Positions 1 through 8,805 of a stretch of 64,000 bases of DNA are shown here, piece after piece. The DNA comes from Paenibacillus sp. FSL R5-0517. Its GTDB lineage: Bacteria > Bacillota > Bacilli > Paenibacillales > Paenibacillaceae. The notes beneath the pieces are model-generated. The model was not told the DNA's origin and made no database searches. It saw only the letters and a list, made by a program, of their open reading frames with translations. Location of the stretch: the NCBI RefSeq assembly GCF_037974355.1, contig NZ_CP150235.1, positions 1,488,001 to 1,552,000 of the forward strand, in the 5' to 3' direction. Both the position numbers and the translations under genes were made by a program. How positions within the stretch are numbered: the stretch's first letter is position 1; every line of letters begins with the position of its first letter.

Positions 1-69
1 ATGGTGATGGGTCAGGTAAGTTGGCACTCACGATGGATATGCGGCTTTATTTTTTTATTTTCATTTTTA

Positions 70-118
70 TTGCTCACTTATGTTATAGCTGTTATACTTG
101 ATATATAACAGATAACAA
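70..118 (+). promoter_or_regulatory. Promoter and nested operator of the GntR operon
   Basis: A likely sigma-A promoter has TTGCTC at 70-75, a 17-nt spacer and TATACT at 93-98. Over and just after the -10 lie nested inverted repeats: TGTTAT (81-86) with ATAACA (113-118), and GTTATA (91-96) with TATAAC (104-109). The position and symmetry fit self-repression by the GntR-type regulator encoded directly downstream, which is inferred. Bases 1-69 hold nothing else I can identify. Confidence 0.5.
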
Positions 119-135
119 AAAAAGAAGGTGAACCC

Positions 136-531
136 TTGATTATTCAACTGGATATGCAATCTGAACTTCCCATATATTCGCAACTCGTTTATCAAATTAT
201 TGAAGGCATTGCCAGTGGAGAGTTACAGCTAGGTGAGGCGTTACCTTCGGTTCGGAATTTGGCCGCAGATATTGGTGTTAACCTTCATACAGTCAACAAG
301 GCTTATACAATACTCAAGCAAGATGGGTACATTCTGGTTCATAGACAAAAGGGCGTTGTGGTAAACCCTGATGGAATGCCTAATTTAACGGATGATTTTT
401 TGAAAAAGCAGCAAAGAGAATTAAGACCGATTATTGCCGAAGCAATATGTCGCGGAATGACCAAAGAGGAACTGTCTGCGGTATTAGACCAAATGTATGA
501 TGATGTAAAGATGGGTCACAACAAAGAATAA
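136..531 (+). CDS. GntR-family transcriptional regulator, YtrA-type (short effector domain)
   Basis: A 131-residue DNA-binding regulator. Residues about 8-75 form the GntR winged helix-turn-helix (motifs IYSQLVYQI, GELQLGEALPSVR, NLHTVNKAY). Only about 55 residues follow, so there is no large ligand domain, as in the YtrA/YhcF subfamily. These proteins normally repress an adjacent membrane-protein or ABC operon. The start is TTG at 136, preceded by AAGAAGGTG. The next gene, a membrane protein, begins 23 nt after the stop, so the two are probably co-transcribed. A nested inverted repeat upstream is a candidate autoregulatory operator. The inducer cannot be told from sequence. Confidence 0.85.
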   Translation: MIIQLDMQSELPIYSQLVYQIIEGIASGELQLGEALPSVRNLAADIGVNLHTVNKAYTILKQDGYILVHRQKGVVVNPDGMPNLTDDFLKKQQRELRPIIAEAICRGMTKEELSAVLDQMYDDVKMGHNKE

Positions 532-554
532 AGAATCAAGGGAGTGTGTTATGT

Positions 555-1655
555 ATGCAACTATTTAGTATATTGCCTATCATTTTAATCTTTGCTCCAT
601 TAGCCCTACTTTTATCCTTTGCACCTTATGTGACAAGGGAAACCATCAGCTTTGGGGTTACGGTAAGTCAATATAATTACTACACACCAGTCTTACGTAA
701 GCTCCGGAGAACGTTTACCACAGTAAGTCTGATCGGAAACGGGCTGATTATTCTTGCCTGTCTGTATGTACTCCGATCTGCCAATGAAGAGTCTACCGCA
801 ATGATCACCAGTGTTTGCACCATGATATTCATTGTGTACTGGTCCGCACTACACATAGTATTTCATTTCAAGATGAAAAAGATAAAAGAAACACTTACAA
901 CTGTAGAAGCACCTCAAAGGGTTAAAATCGACACCACCTTCCGCCAAAATAAACTCACCTATTCCAACTATTGGTTTCTCGTTCACATAGCTATTATTGT
1001 AGCCATTGCGATCATTACAATCTTGAATTATAACGCACTGCCTAACGTCATTCCGATGAAATATGATCTTCAGGGCAATGTCACTTCCAGTGTGCCCAAA
1101 ACCTATCTTTCGGTACTGGCTATTAACCTTGTACAGCTAGGTATCATTGCACTGATGATGTTGGTGAACTGGAGTATTAAAACAAGCAAACAACAGCTTG
1201 CTCCATCTAATCCTGCCCAATTTGCTGCTGATCATATCCGATTCCGCCGTAAGTGGTCTCTATTTACGATCATAACAGGCTTGCTTCTTACCATCTTATT
1301 TGCCTTCATTCAGATAAATATGTTCGTTCCTAATCAGGTCTTGTTAACAGCGATTAGTCTGATCACCTCAGTGGGGATCTTATTAGGTGCTATTTTGTTG
1401 TCTCTCACAGGCAGACAAGGCGGTGGGAAAATTAGGAATCATCAGGAAGATCGCGAACGTTCCAGGGAGCAGCCTGTGAATGACGATGATTATTGGAAGC
1501 TTGGCTTTATTTACTTCAATGCCAATGATCCTTCTTTTACCGTAGAAAAACGTTATGGCATAGGCTGGACGATTAACTTCGCTCGTCCACTATCTTGGGT
1601 CCTAGTGTTACTCATTATTGCTATTGTTGTTTTAAGCAGAGTTCTGAGCCAATAA
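555..1655 (+). CDS. DUF1648/DUF5808 multi-pass membrane protein
   Basis: A 366-residue integral membrane protein with about eight hydrophobic segments. The middle carries the DUF1648 signature (NALPNVIPMKYDLQGNV), which is shared with SdpI-type immunity/sensor proteins. Near residue 310 a DUF5808-type stretch occurs (YWKLGFIYFNANDPSF, then KRYGIGWTINF). An upstream in-frame GTG at 546 almost touches the Shine-Dalgarno AAGGGAG; ATG at 555 is properly spaced and preferred. It follows a YtrA-type GntR regulator as a two-gene operon, which suggests an envelope-stress or antimicrobial-peptide response. That role is inferred from context only. Confidence 0.75.
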   Translation: MQLFSILPIILIFAPLALLLSFAPYVTRETISFGVTVSQYNYYTPVLRKLRRTFTTVSLIGNGLIILACLYVLRSANEESTAMITSVCTMIFIVYWSALHIVFHFKMKKIKETLTTVEAPQRVKIDTTFRQNKLTYSNYWFLVHIAIIVAIAIITILNYNALPNVIPMKYDLQGNVTSSVPKTYLSVLAINLVQLGIIALMMLVNWSIKTSKQQLAPSNPAQFAADHIRFRRKWSLFTIITGLLLTILFAFIQINMFVPNQVLLTAISLITSVGILLGAILLSLTGRQGGGKIRNHQEDRERSREQPVNDDDYWKLGFIYFNANDPSFTVEKRYGIGWTINFARPLSWVLVLLIIAIVVLSRVLSQ

Positions 1656-1699
1656 AAGCTCATAGACTATGCATATTATAAAAATGATTTGGAGGAAAT

Positions 1700-3289
1700 A
1701 TGACCATGACCAATTGGAAAAAGCTACTCCTGTCTCTTAGTTTCGTATGTCTCATCCTGCCCGTGACATCGATCTCAGCAGCTGCTGAAGAACACGCTGG
1801 GAATGAAAATCTGGTTCCTATTCGTGAGATTGCAGAACAGAATGGTGCAGAGGTATCTTGGCAACAAAAAACAGGACAGATCACGATACGCAAAAATGAA
1901 CTTATCATTGTAGTTAAGGTAGGGGAGAAACAGGCGATAGTGAATGGGCAAGTAGTACCCATAAGCAATCCTGTTCGGTTAACGAAAGGGGTTACCTTCA
2001 TGGATGAAGGATTTCTTAACGAGACTTTGAAGACATCAACTGAGGATCGGTTCATTTCACTTATAAGTGAGGGCAATGGCAAGGAAGCTGCGAAGTATGT
2101 TCATAGCTCTGTGAGTGGAGTGTTGTCTCCTGCGTTGTTGAGCCAGTTATGGACAGCATTAGAAGGACAAAATGGTAAAATCACAAATAAAGCCATAGCT
2201 AAACACGTAGAAAATAACACCGTGCATCGCAATGTCACCTACACGTTCAAGACAGAGCTTACTCGTATTAATATTACGGTCAGAATGAATGATAATGGAC
2301 TTGTGGATGACTTGCATATTGCCGCCGCTACTCCAGATGTGTATCAAAAACCAAGCTACGATGACCCATCTGCGTACATAGAACAAGACATAACGGTGGG
2401 TCAGGGCGATTTAGCTTTACCAGGAACATTAACATTGCCCAAAGGAGAGGGACCTTTCCCGGTTGTCATTCTGGTACACGGTTCTGGGCCTAGCAATCGA
2501 GATGCTGCCATTGGTGGGGCGAAGCCATTCCGTGATCTTGCGGTAGGTTTAGCTTCACAAGGCGTTGCCGTATTGAGATACGATAAGGTCACGTATGAGC
2601 ATACCTATAAGGTGGCTTCTCAGCCTAAATTCACGTTAAAACAAGAAAGTGTAGATCAGGTAGCCGATGCAGTAGATTTGCTTAAAAAGAATTCAAATAT
2701 TGATCCTACAGCCATTTTTGTGGCTGGACATAGTCAAGGCGGGTTTGCAGTACCGTTGATTATTGCTGACGATAAGCAGCATGATCTTGCAGGAAGCATT
2801 CTGCTTGCTGCGCCAAGTAGCAGCTTTGCGGATGTGCTTATCGAGCAGCAGGACGAATTGGTAGACCGGATGGAGCGGCTAGGTTTAGACACGAAGATCA
2901 TCAAAGAACAAGCTGCTTTTTATAAAAATGCTGCTGCGATCGTCAAAGATCCTCAATACTCTATAGATCATCTTCCTGAGGCATTTCCACTTCAACCTGC
3001 TTATTGGTGGTTTGAGCAGAGAGATTATGTGCCTGCGGAATTGGCTAAAACGCAAAATACTCCTATGCTTGTTATACAAGGCGAAAACGATGTGCAAGTG
3101 TCTATGAATCAGTTCCAAACCTGGAAATCGGCTCTTCAAGGTCATTCCAATGTAACGTACAATAGCTATCCAAAGGTAAATCATCTTTTATCCAGCTATG
3201 ATGGACTTTCGATTGGTCAAGAGTACGCTGAGTCGTCTAATGTCTCCAAAGCCATTATCGATGATATAGCGAATTGGGTATTAAAATGA
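1700..3289 (+). CDS. Secreted alpha/beta hydrolase with N-terminal copper-amine-oxidase-like domain
   Basis: A 529-residue exported protein. Residues 1-29 form a signal peptide ending near SISAAAEE. Residues about 38-110 resemble the copper amine oxidase N-terminal-like domain common on Paenibacillus surface proteins (VPIREIAEQNGAEVSW). Residues about 112-205 look like a DUF3887-type domain. The rest is an alpha/beta hydrolase: oxyanion segment VILVHGSGPSNRD, nucleophile motif GHSQGG and a late catalytic His in KVNHLL. Such three-part proteins are usually annotated as dipeptidyl aminopeptidase or acyl-esterase-like; the substrate is unknown. GGAGGA at 1691 supports the start. A strong terminator follows. 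Confidence 0.8.
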   Translation: MTMTNWKKLLLSLSFVCLILPVTSISAAAEEHAGNENLVPIREIAEQNGAEVSWQQKTGQITIRKNELIIVVKVGEKQAIVNGQVVPISNPVRLTKGVTFMDEGFLNETLKTSTEDRFISLISEGNGKEAAKYVHSSVSGVLSPALLSQLWTALEGQNGKITNKAIAKHVENNTVHRNVTYTFKTELTRINITVRMNDNGLVDDLHIAAATPDVYQKPSYDDPSAYIEQDITVGQGDLALPGTLTLPKGEGPFPVVILVHGSGPSNRDAAIGGAKPFRDLAVGLASQGVAVLRYDKVTYEHTYKVASQPKFTLKQESVDQVADAVDLLKKNSNIDPTAIFVAGHSQGGFAVPLIIADDKQHDLAGSILLAAPSSSFADVLIEQQDELVDRMERLGLDTKIIKEQAAFYKNAAAIVKDPQYSIDHLPEAFPLQPAYWWFEQRDYVPAELAKTQNTPMLVIQGENDVQVSMNQFQTWKSALQGHSNVTYNSYPKVNHLLSSYDGLSIGQEYAESSNVSKAIIDDIANWVLK

Positions 3290-3325
3290 TATGGAGAAGA
3301 GTAACACATTGAGCCTAAAATAATA

Positions 3326-3372
3326 AAAAAGAGGAGCACTTGCCAATGTAGGCAGCTGCTCCTCTTTTTTTG
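3326..3372 (+). terminator. Rho-independent terminator, possibly bidirectional
   Basis: GAGGAGCA (3331-3338) pairs with TGCTCCTC (3357-3364), followed by a T run. An A run on the other side lets it also end transcription of the convergent CorC-like gene. Confidence 0.85.
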
Positions 3373-3386
3373 TTTATGAATGTGCT

Positions 3387-4745
3387 TTATTTAACCCGAT
3401 TGGACTCTTTGTCGTCTTCATCGGTGTAATCAGACATCGTCAATGGTTCCTTGGGGACAATGGCCACTTTGTAGAACCGATTCTTGTCTTTTTCCAGCAA
3501 AACAAAAGTAAGATTCTCGAACTCATATTCTTCCTGTTCGTTCATCTCGGGACGATGACTGTAGAGCCATCCACCAATGGTGTCCCACTCATCTGCATCC
3601 AGGCTGGACATAAACATGTCGTTCACCTTCGATAAGGAAACCTTGCCATCCATAATGACATAGTTCTCATTGATGACCTGAATATCTTCCACTTCGTCTG
3701 CGTCGAACTCATCGCGGATCTCACCGACAATCTGTTCAAGCACATCCTCGATGGTTACAATTCCGGATGTTCCTCCATATTCATCCACCAGCACGGCGAT
3801 GTGCACGCCATCCTTCTGCATTTTCTTGAGCAAGTCCTTTACAGGAGTTGTTTCGTGAACAGCGGATACAGGCTGAATCAGGGAAGACAGATCGACAGGC
3901 TCATCATTTCCGTATAGTTCCAGGAAGAATTGCTTCGTATTAATGATACCGATAATATCGTCTTTGCTCTCATTAACTACTGGAAAACGGGTATACTGTT
4001 CTTCACGAATAATCTCCAGGTTTTCCTCATTCGTTCTATTTACATAAAGGCAGACCATATCGGTCCGGGGTACCATGATTTCTTTGGCTAACATCTCATC
4101 AAAAGCAAAAATCCGGCTTACATAACCGAACTCGGCTTGGTTTATTTTACCGTTTTCGAAGCTTTCATTAATAATGATCTGCAACTCTTCTTCAGAGTGA
4201 GCATCTTCGTGCTCGGAAGCAGGTTTGATTCCGAACAGTTTCACCAGTTGGTTCGCTGAGCCGTTTAACAGCCAGATAAAAGGATACATAATTCGGTTAA
4301 ACCAGATGATAGGTGTAGACGTCAGCAGGGCTACAGTTTCTGCTTTGCGGATTGCAATCGTTTTTGGAGCAAGTTCACCAACCACAACATGCAGATACGT
4401 GATGGAAGCAAACGCAATAACAAATGATAAGAATGAAGAAACGGCCTCAGGAATTTGCAAGCTTTCGAACACAGGGTGGAGAATCTTCTCTACCGTCGGT
4501 TCACCCAACCAGCCCAGTCCCAGAGAGGTAATCGTGATGCCGAGCTGGCAGGCGGACAAATATCCATCCAGATTGGCAACGGCTTGTTTCACAGCCAGCG
4601 CACGCTTGTTTCCTTCTGCAATCATTTGGTCGATCCGGCTTGGACGAACCCGTACCAGAGCGAACTCCACTGCAACAAAAAACGCCGAAAGTCCTATCAA
4701 AAACGCAACCAATATTAAATTTAACGCATACCTCTCACTGTCCAT
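3387..4745 (-). CDS. CNNM/CorC-family (HlyC) membrane protein with CBS domains
   Basis: A 452-residue protein of the hemolysin C/CorC group, linked to Mg2+ or Co2+ efflux and resistance. Residues about 1-190 are the DUF21 transmembrane region (three to four helices; GWLGEPTVEK, HVVVGELAPKTIA). Residues about 215-335 hold a CBS pair (MVPRTDMVCLYV, then HIAVLVDEYGGTSGIVTIED). The last about 85 residues are the CorC_HlyC domain. The start is ATG at 4745 with AAAGGAGAA upstream. The gene stands alone and converges on the hydrolase gene. Whether it moves ions itself or acts as an accessory factor is not decided by sequence. Confidence 0.85.
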   Translation of the reverse strand: MDSERYALNLILVAFLIGLSAFFVAVEFALVRVRPSRIDQMIAEGNKRALAVKQAVANLDGYLSACQLGITITSLGLGWLGEPTVEKILHPVFESLQIPEAVSSFLSFVIAFASITYLHVVVGELAPKTIAIRKAETVALLTSTPIIWFNRIMYPFIWLLNGSANQLVKLFGIKPASEHEDAHSEEELQIIINESFENGKINQAEFGYVSRIFAFDEMLAKEIMVPRTDMVCLYVNRTNEENLEIIREEQYTRFPVVNESKDDIIGIINTKQFFLELYGNDEPVDLSSLIQPVSAVHETTPVKDLLKKMQKDGVHIAVLVDEYGGTSGIVTIEDVLEQIVGEIRDEFDADEVEDIQVINENYVIMDGKVSLSKVNDMFMSSLDADEWDTIGGWLYSHRPEMNEQEEYEFENLTFVLLEKDKNRFYKVAIVPKEPLTMSDYTDEDDKESNRVK

Positions 4746-5120
4746 TCACTACTGTTCTCCTTTAAGTAATAAGTTTTTAACGAGTATTATATCTAATTTT
4801 ACGTAAGAAGACCACCTTCTCATGAAGAAAAGAGGAAGAGTCTGGAAGGGACGATGAGCAAATTGGCGCTGCAATGGGGTTCTGTATCATGATTAATCTG
4901 ATATGTAGAAGGTAACACAGTCATAATATACAACCTGTGATGAGATATTCCGATTACCAGAATCAAGTATGCGGTCTGCTTATGTAAAGTTTTATCTAAG
5001 CAAACGTTACGAATAGGGGCTACATTGGGTATCTATGATTAGCTGTATGCATAATCGTCAAAGCTGTGTAAGTGAGAGAACGGCAAGGTCATGAAGCTTG
5101 CCACCTAAGGAGGAAGCCGA
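4746..5120. other. Divergent intergenic region between the CorC-like gene and cls
   Basis: This 375-nt gap should hold both divergent promoters. On the minus strand a TATAAT-like -10 lies at 4786-4791 without a convincing -35. On the plus strand GTTACG (5006-5011), a 15-nt spacer and GGGTAT (5027-5032) resemble a sigma-B promoter (GTTTAA/GGGTAT). Only the -10 matches well, so this is tentative. No gene or repeat was found here. Confidence 0.3.
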
Positions 5121-6560
5121 ATGTTCTGGCTGGTCATTATATTAGTCGTATTTATTTTTCAGGCAGCCACGATTCTTTTGCTGGAATTTCGGAATCCGGC
5201 TAAGGCTGTGGCTTGGCTGTTTATTTTGTTCTGCGTGCCTTTGATCGGTTTTGTAGTGTATTATTTCGTGGCGCAGGATTTTAACAAACGAAAAAAACTC
5301 CGCAAGGGTGGATCGCGAATCTTCCGTGAAATGAAGGAAACGATCTGGAAACAAGCCCACATCATCGGGGATGTCGAACAGATGCCTGGCGATCGTTTCA
5401 GCCATCAGCATCGATTGTTTAATCTGTTAACCCATCTGTCGGAGAGCCCGATCACGGGTTGTAACCACAGTACGGTACTCACCAATGGTGAAGAGGCATT
5501 TGCGGCAATGCTGAGAGAAATGAAAAAAGCAAAGCACCATCTTCATGTGGAATTTTACATTTTCCGTGATGATGTCATCAGCACCATGTTTCAGGATGTC
5601 ATGATTCGTAAGGCGCAAGAGGGAGTGAAGGTTCGGTTTATCTGCGACGGTCTAGGCAGCCACAAGATGAGTGGAAGCTTTATCCGCAAACTTCAGGATG
5701 CTGGTGTGGAATTCCATTATTTTCTCCCACCGCTGATCGCTACGATTGACCGCAGAGTGAACTACCGGAACCACCGCAAAATTGTTGTTGTGGATGGACG
5801 GGTTGGCTTTGTGGGCGGTATTAACGTAGGTGATGATTATCTTGGACAATATCCAGAGGTAGGTTTCTGGCGGGATACACATGTGCAGATTGAGGGAGAC
5901 GCTGTATACTTTCTGCAAAGTACGTTCCTTAATGACTGGAAACTGGCTGCTGGTGAGCGAATTACCGAACCCCAGCTTGCAGAATTATTTCCTCCGCATA
6001 TCTGTAGCGGGGAAGAGCGAATTCAGATATTGGCTAGCGGACCGGATCAGGACTGGGATGCGATTCAGGAGATGTGTTTTGGGGCCATTTCGGTAGCTTG
6101 TGAACGGATCTACATTACCACACCTTATTTTATACCTGATCCCGCATTATATGAGGCGCTCAAAACAGCTGCAGTCAGTGGCGTCGATGTGAGAATTATC
6201 ATTCCGTATCAATCCGATTCAAAACTCGTACACCTGGCGTCACTTTCTTATGTGGAGGAACTGTTGCGAGCAGGTGTGCAGTTTTTCCAATATCGCAAAG
6301 GTTTTGTACATGCCAAAGTGATGATTGTAGATGAGTTGCTCGCTACAGTCGGAACAGCCAACATGGATATGCGCAGTTTTTTCTGCAATTTCGAGTTGAC
6401 GGCGGTCCTGTTCGAATCCTCTGCGATTCAGCGTTTGATGAATGACTTTGAACGTGATCTCGGGGAATGCAGTCAGATCGATGGGAAGGTATTTCAGAAG
6501 CGTTCACGGGGACAAAAAGGCGCAGAAATGCTTTCTCGGATGCTTTCTCCGCTTCTTTAG
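5121..6560 (+). CDS. cls: Cardiolipin synthase
   Basis: A 479-residue membrane phospholipase-D-family enzyme that joins two phosphatidylglycerols into cardiolipin plus glycerol. Two N-terminal transmembrane helices (residues about 1-50) precede two PLD domains. Both HKD signatures are intact: NYRNHRKIVVVDG near residue 217 and FVHAKVMIVDE near residue 397, each followed by a GxxN-type element (GGIN, GTANMDMR). Length and layout match bacterial Cls. AGGAGG sits 8 nt before the ATG. The gene is monocistronic as far as seen. Confidence 0.93.
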   Translation: MFWLVIILVVFIFQAATILLLEFRNPAKAVAWLFILFCVPLIGFVVYYFVAQDFNKRKKLRKGGSRIFREMKETIWKQAHIIGDVEQMPGDRFSHQHRLFNLLTHLSESPITGCNHSTVLTNGEEAFAAMLREMKKAKHHLHVEFYIFRDDVISTMFQDVMIRKAQEGVKVRFICDGLGSHKMSGSFIRKLQDAGVEFHYFLPPLIATIDRRVNYRNHRKIVVVDGRVGFVGGINVGDDYLGQYPEVGFWRDTHVQIEGDAVYFLQSTFLNDWKLAAGERITEPQLAELFPPHICSGEERIQILASGPDQDWDAIQEMCFGAISVACERIYITTPYFIPDPALYEALKTAAVSGVDVRIIIPYQSDSKLVHLASLSYVEELLRAGVQFFQYRKGFVHAKVMIVDELLATVGTANMDMRSFFCNFELTAVLFESSAIQRLMNDFERDLGECSQIDGKVFQKRSRGQKGAEMLSRMLSPLL

Positions 6561-6628
6561 CCGATTTAGGACAGATTTCTGAAGATAAGTTCACTTTTTG
6601 TGAATTTATCTTCTTTTTGCTTAGTATT

Positions 6629-6730
6629 TTGCGCAAATTTGATCTTTTATGATATAATAGATATATAAATCATGTCTTGGCGAAGGAGGGGAGTCTGCGG
6701 GAAAACAGGCTCCCTTTTGCTCTCTTTTGA
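6629..6730 (+). promoter_or_regulatory. Promoter followed by a terminator-like leader hairpin upstream of the YitT gene
   Basis: TTGCGC (6629-6634), an 18-nt spacer and TATAAT (6653-6658) form a sigma-A-type promoter. About 25 nt after the expected start comes a 9-bp hairpin: GGGAGTCTG (6689-6697) pairs with CAGGCTCCC (6706-6714), with one U-G pair, then TTTTGCTCTCTTTT. A terminator this early, 180 nt before the next gene, implies either a short leader RNA or attenuation. It does not match a riboswitch class I recognise. Confidence 0.5.
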
Positions 6731-6909
6731 AAGTACAAACCGGGATGAAGAACATTTTGAATCCATTTTATATCGCCTTTAGATGCTTGTGCTTGTATGG
6801 CCAGGGTACATGTAGAACGCAGTTTGCTGTTTTCTATATGTCGATTCACCCTGAGTATTTAAATGATTTATAAAATGGATTCACACACTGATTTAACGGG
6901 GGGGATACC

Positions 6910-7821
6910 ATGTCCAATGTAACGGTGAAAGAACTAACAGCCAAGCAAGCTGACCGCGGGGTCAAAAGCTCGGTGTTTACTTTAAAGCTGCTGCAACGTA
7001 TTGTGATGATTCTGATCGGTGCTGCACTAATGGCTGTATCGCTTGAAGTATTTCTCGTACCGAATGGTGTTATTGATGGTGGGATTACGGGGATTTCAAT
7101 TATGGTGTCAGAGCTTACACATCTGCCACTCGGCGTATTCCTGACCTTGCTCAACTTGCCGTTCCTGATTCTGGGTTACAAGCAGATTGGTAAAACATTT
7201 GCGTTATCCACATTGCTGGGGATCGTGGTCATGTCCATCGGGACTTCGTTATTGCACCATGTTCCTGCATTAACACCGGGTGAGCCTTTGCTGGGAGCAG
7301 TTTTTGGCGGATTGATTCTGGGTGTGGGTGTTGGACTCGTTATTCGGTCTGGCGGTTCACTGGACGGTACGGAGATTGTGGCTATCCTGCTTAGTGAGAA
7401 GTCACCGTTGTCTGTAGGACAGATTGTATTGTTCATTAACGTATTTATTTTCGCAGGTGCAGGATTTGTATTCGGTTGGCCGAATGCCCTGTATTCCATG
7501 ATTGCATATTATATTGCGATGAAGATGATTGATATCGTGAATGAGGGACTGGATCAGTCCAAATCGGTATGGATCATTAGTGAGAAGTATCGTGATATCG
7601 GTTCAGCCCTGACAGACCGTCTTGGTCGTGGTGTAACTTTCCTGGATGGCGAGGGTGGATTCAGCGGGGACGAGAAAAAGATCATCTTTGTTGTCATTAC
7701 CCGCTTGGAAGAAGCCAAACTCAAGTCCATCGTTGAAGATTGGGACCCGCAAGCTTTTGTGGCGATCGGTAACATTCACGACGTGAAGGGCGGACGTTTC
7801 AAGAAAAAAGGTATCCATTAG
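6910..7821 (+). CDS. YitT/DUF161 family membrane protein with DUF2179 domain
   Basis: A 303-residue membrane protein with about five helices in residues 25-210 (DUF161; motifs GGITGISIM, RSGGSLDGTEI) and a cytoplasmic C-terminal DUF2179 domain (residues about 225-295; GVTFLDGEGGFSG). Paralogs are numerous in Bacillales and mostly uncharacterised; the C-terminal domain resembles small regulatory ligand-binding folds. Start ATG 6910 follows a G-rich run that serves as ribosome site. A strong terminator follows. A leader hairpin upstream suggests regulated transcription. Confidence 0.85.
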   Translation: MSNVTVKELTAKQADRGVKSSVFTLKLLQRIVMILIGAALMAVSLEVFLVPNGVIDGGITGISIMVSELTHLPLGVFLTLLNLPFLILGYKQIGKTFALSTLLGIVVMSIGTSLLHHVPALTPGEPLLGAVFGGLILGVGVGLVIRSGGSLDGTEIVAILLSEKSPLSVGQIVLFINVFIFAGAGFVFGWPNALYSMIAYYIAMKMIDIVNEGLDQSKSVWIISEKYRDIGSALTDRLGRGVTFLDGEGGFSGDEKKIIFVVITRLEEAKLKSIVEDWDPQAFVAIGNIHDVKGGRFKKKGIH

Positions 7822-7842
7822 CGATTTATCCACGCATATATG

Positions 7843-7884
7843 ATAATAGCCGACTCCCTTGTGATAAGGGGTCGGCTATTTTTT
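7843..7884 (+). terminator. Bidirectional Rho-independent terminator
   Basis: AATAGCCGACTCCC pairs with AGGGGTCGGCTATT and is followed by a T run. It lies between the convergent YitT and LigD-polymerase genes, and its 3' side overlaps the end of the latter. Confidence 0.85.
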
Positions 7885-8766
7885 CTTCAAATGCTTGAGA
7901 ATGAGTTCAACCGGTTGCGGCTCGACGGCTGCGATCAAATCTCCGATATCATTCAGGCGTTCCACAATGTTCATCAGATGGTAATCCTGGATGGAGACGT
8001 TGTTTCGAACCTCATCCCAGGTAAGTGGCGTAGATACGGTGGCTCCTGATTTGGCACGAGGTGTATAGGGGGCCGCAAGGGTCTTGCCACCATAATGCTG
8101 GAGGTAGTCAAAATATATGCGGTCTCCACGATCCTTTTTGAGTCGTTCCAGTGTGAACAGATCGGGGTGCTTCTGCGTGACATATTTGCCAACAAAATAA
8201 CCGATATCCCGCAATTCATCAAAGGTAACACCTTGCACAATAGGAACGATAATCTGAACTCCGGTTGCCCCTGAAGTTTTGGGAATGGACCTCAGACCAA
8301 GGGAAGTCAAGGTTTCTCCAACGATGAGTGCAGCCTGCATGATCCGTGGCTCATGTTCCTGAGAGGGGTCCAGATCAATCATCCATTCACAGGGCAGCAG
8401 GCTTCCGACAGCATGAAGAGAAGGATGGAATTCAAGTGCAGCCAGATTGCCGAGCCACAATAATTCAGGCAGTCCATTCATTACCACATAACGGATGCCA
8501 TCGTGTACTTCAGTCCGAACATAATACGGGACGGGTTCGGGGGCATTCTTTTGGTAGAAAAATGTCCCTCCCGCCCCATGGGGGTATCTTATGGTGGTTA
8601 ATAGTCGATTGCTTGTATATGTGAGCAGGTATGGAGCTAAAGCTGCCAGCTTTTGCAGATAGATTGCTTTGGTGACACCTGCTTCCGGCCATAACAGCTT
8701 GTCCGGGTTCGTAACGGTTAGCTCTGTGCCTTCTATTATGATGGTTCCTTGAATCTTAGGGGCCAC
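7876..8766 (-). CDS. LigD-type primase-polymerase (NHEJ polymerase domain protein)
   Basis: A 296-residue archaeo-eukaryotic-primase-type polymerase of the LigD Pol family, which fills and extends ends during non-homologous end joining. The catalytic Asp-x-Asp lies in WMIDLDPSQ, and the later motifs IYFDYLQ, APYTPRAKSGATVSTPL and WDEV match the family. In the usual SGxxGLHV motif the His position is Gln here (SGATGVQI); this may be lineage-typical. An upstream GTG at 8775 overlaps AGGAGG, so the GTG at 8766 (6-nt spacing) is chosen. It follows the ligase gene by 39 nt in the same frame. Confidence 0.9.
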   Translation of the reverse strand: MAPKIQGTIIIEGTELTVTNPDKLLWPEAGVTKAIYLQKLAALAPYLLTYTSNRLLTTIRYPHGAGGTFFYQKNAPEPVPYYVRTEVHDGIRYVVMNGLPELLWLGNLAALEFHPSLHAVGSLLPCEWMIDLDPSQEHEPRIMQAALIVGETLTSLGLRSIPKTSGATGVQIIVPIVQGVTFDELRDIGYFVGKYVTQKHPDLFTLERLKKDRGDRIYFDYLQHYGGKTLAAPYTPRAKSGATVSTPLTWDEVRNNVSIQDYHLMNIVERLNDIGDLIAAVEPQPVELILKHLKKK

Positions 8767-8805
8767 ACCGAACACCTCCTATACGTAATCTATATACGAA
8801 CTCAT

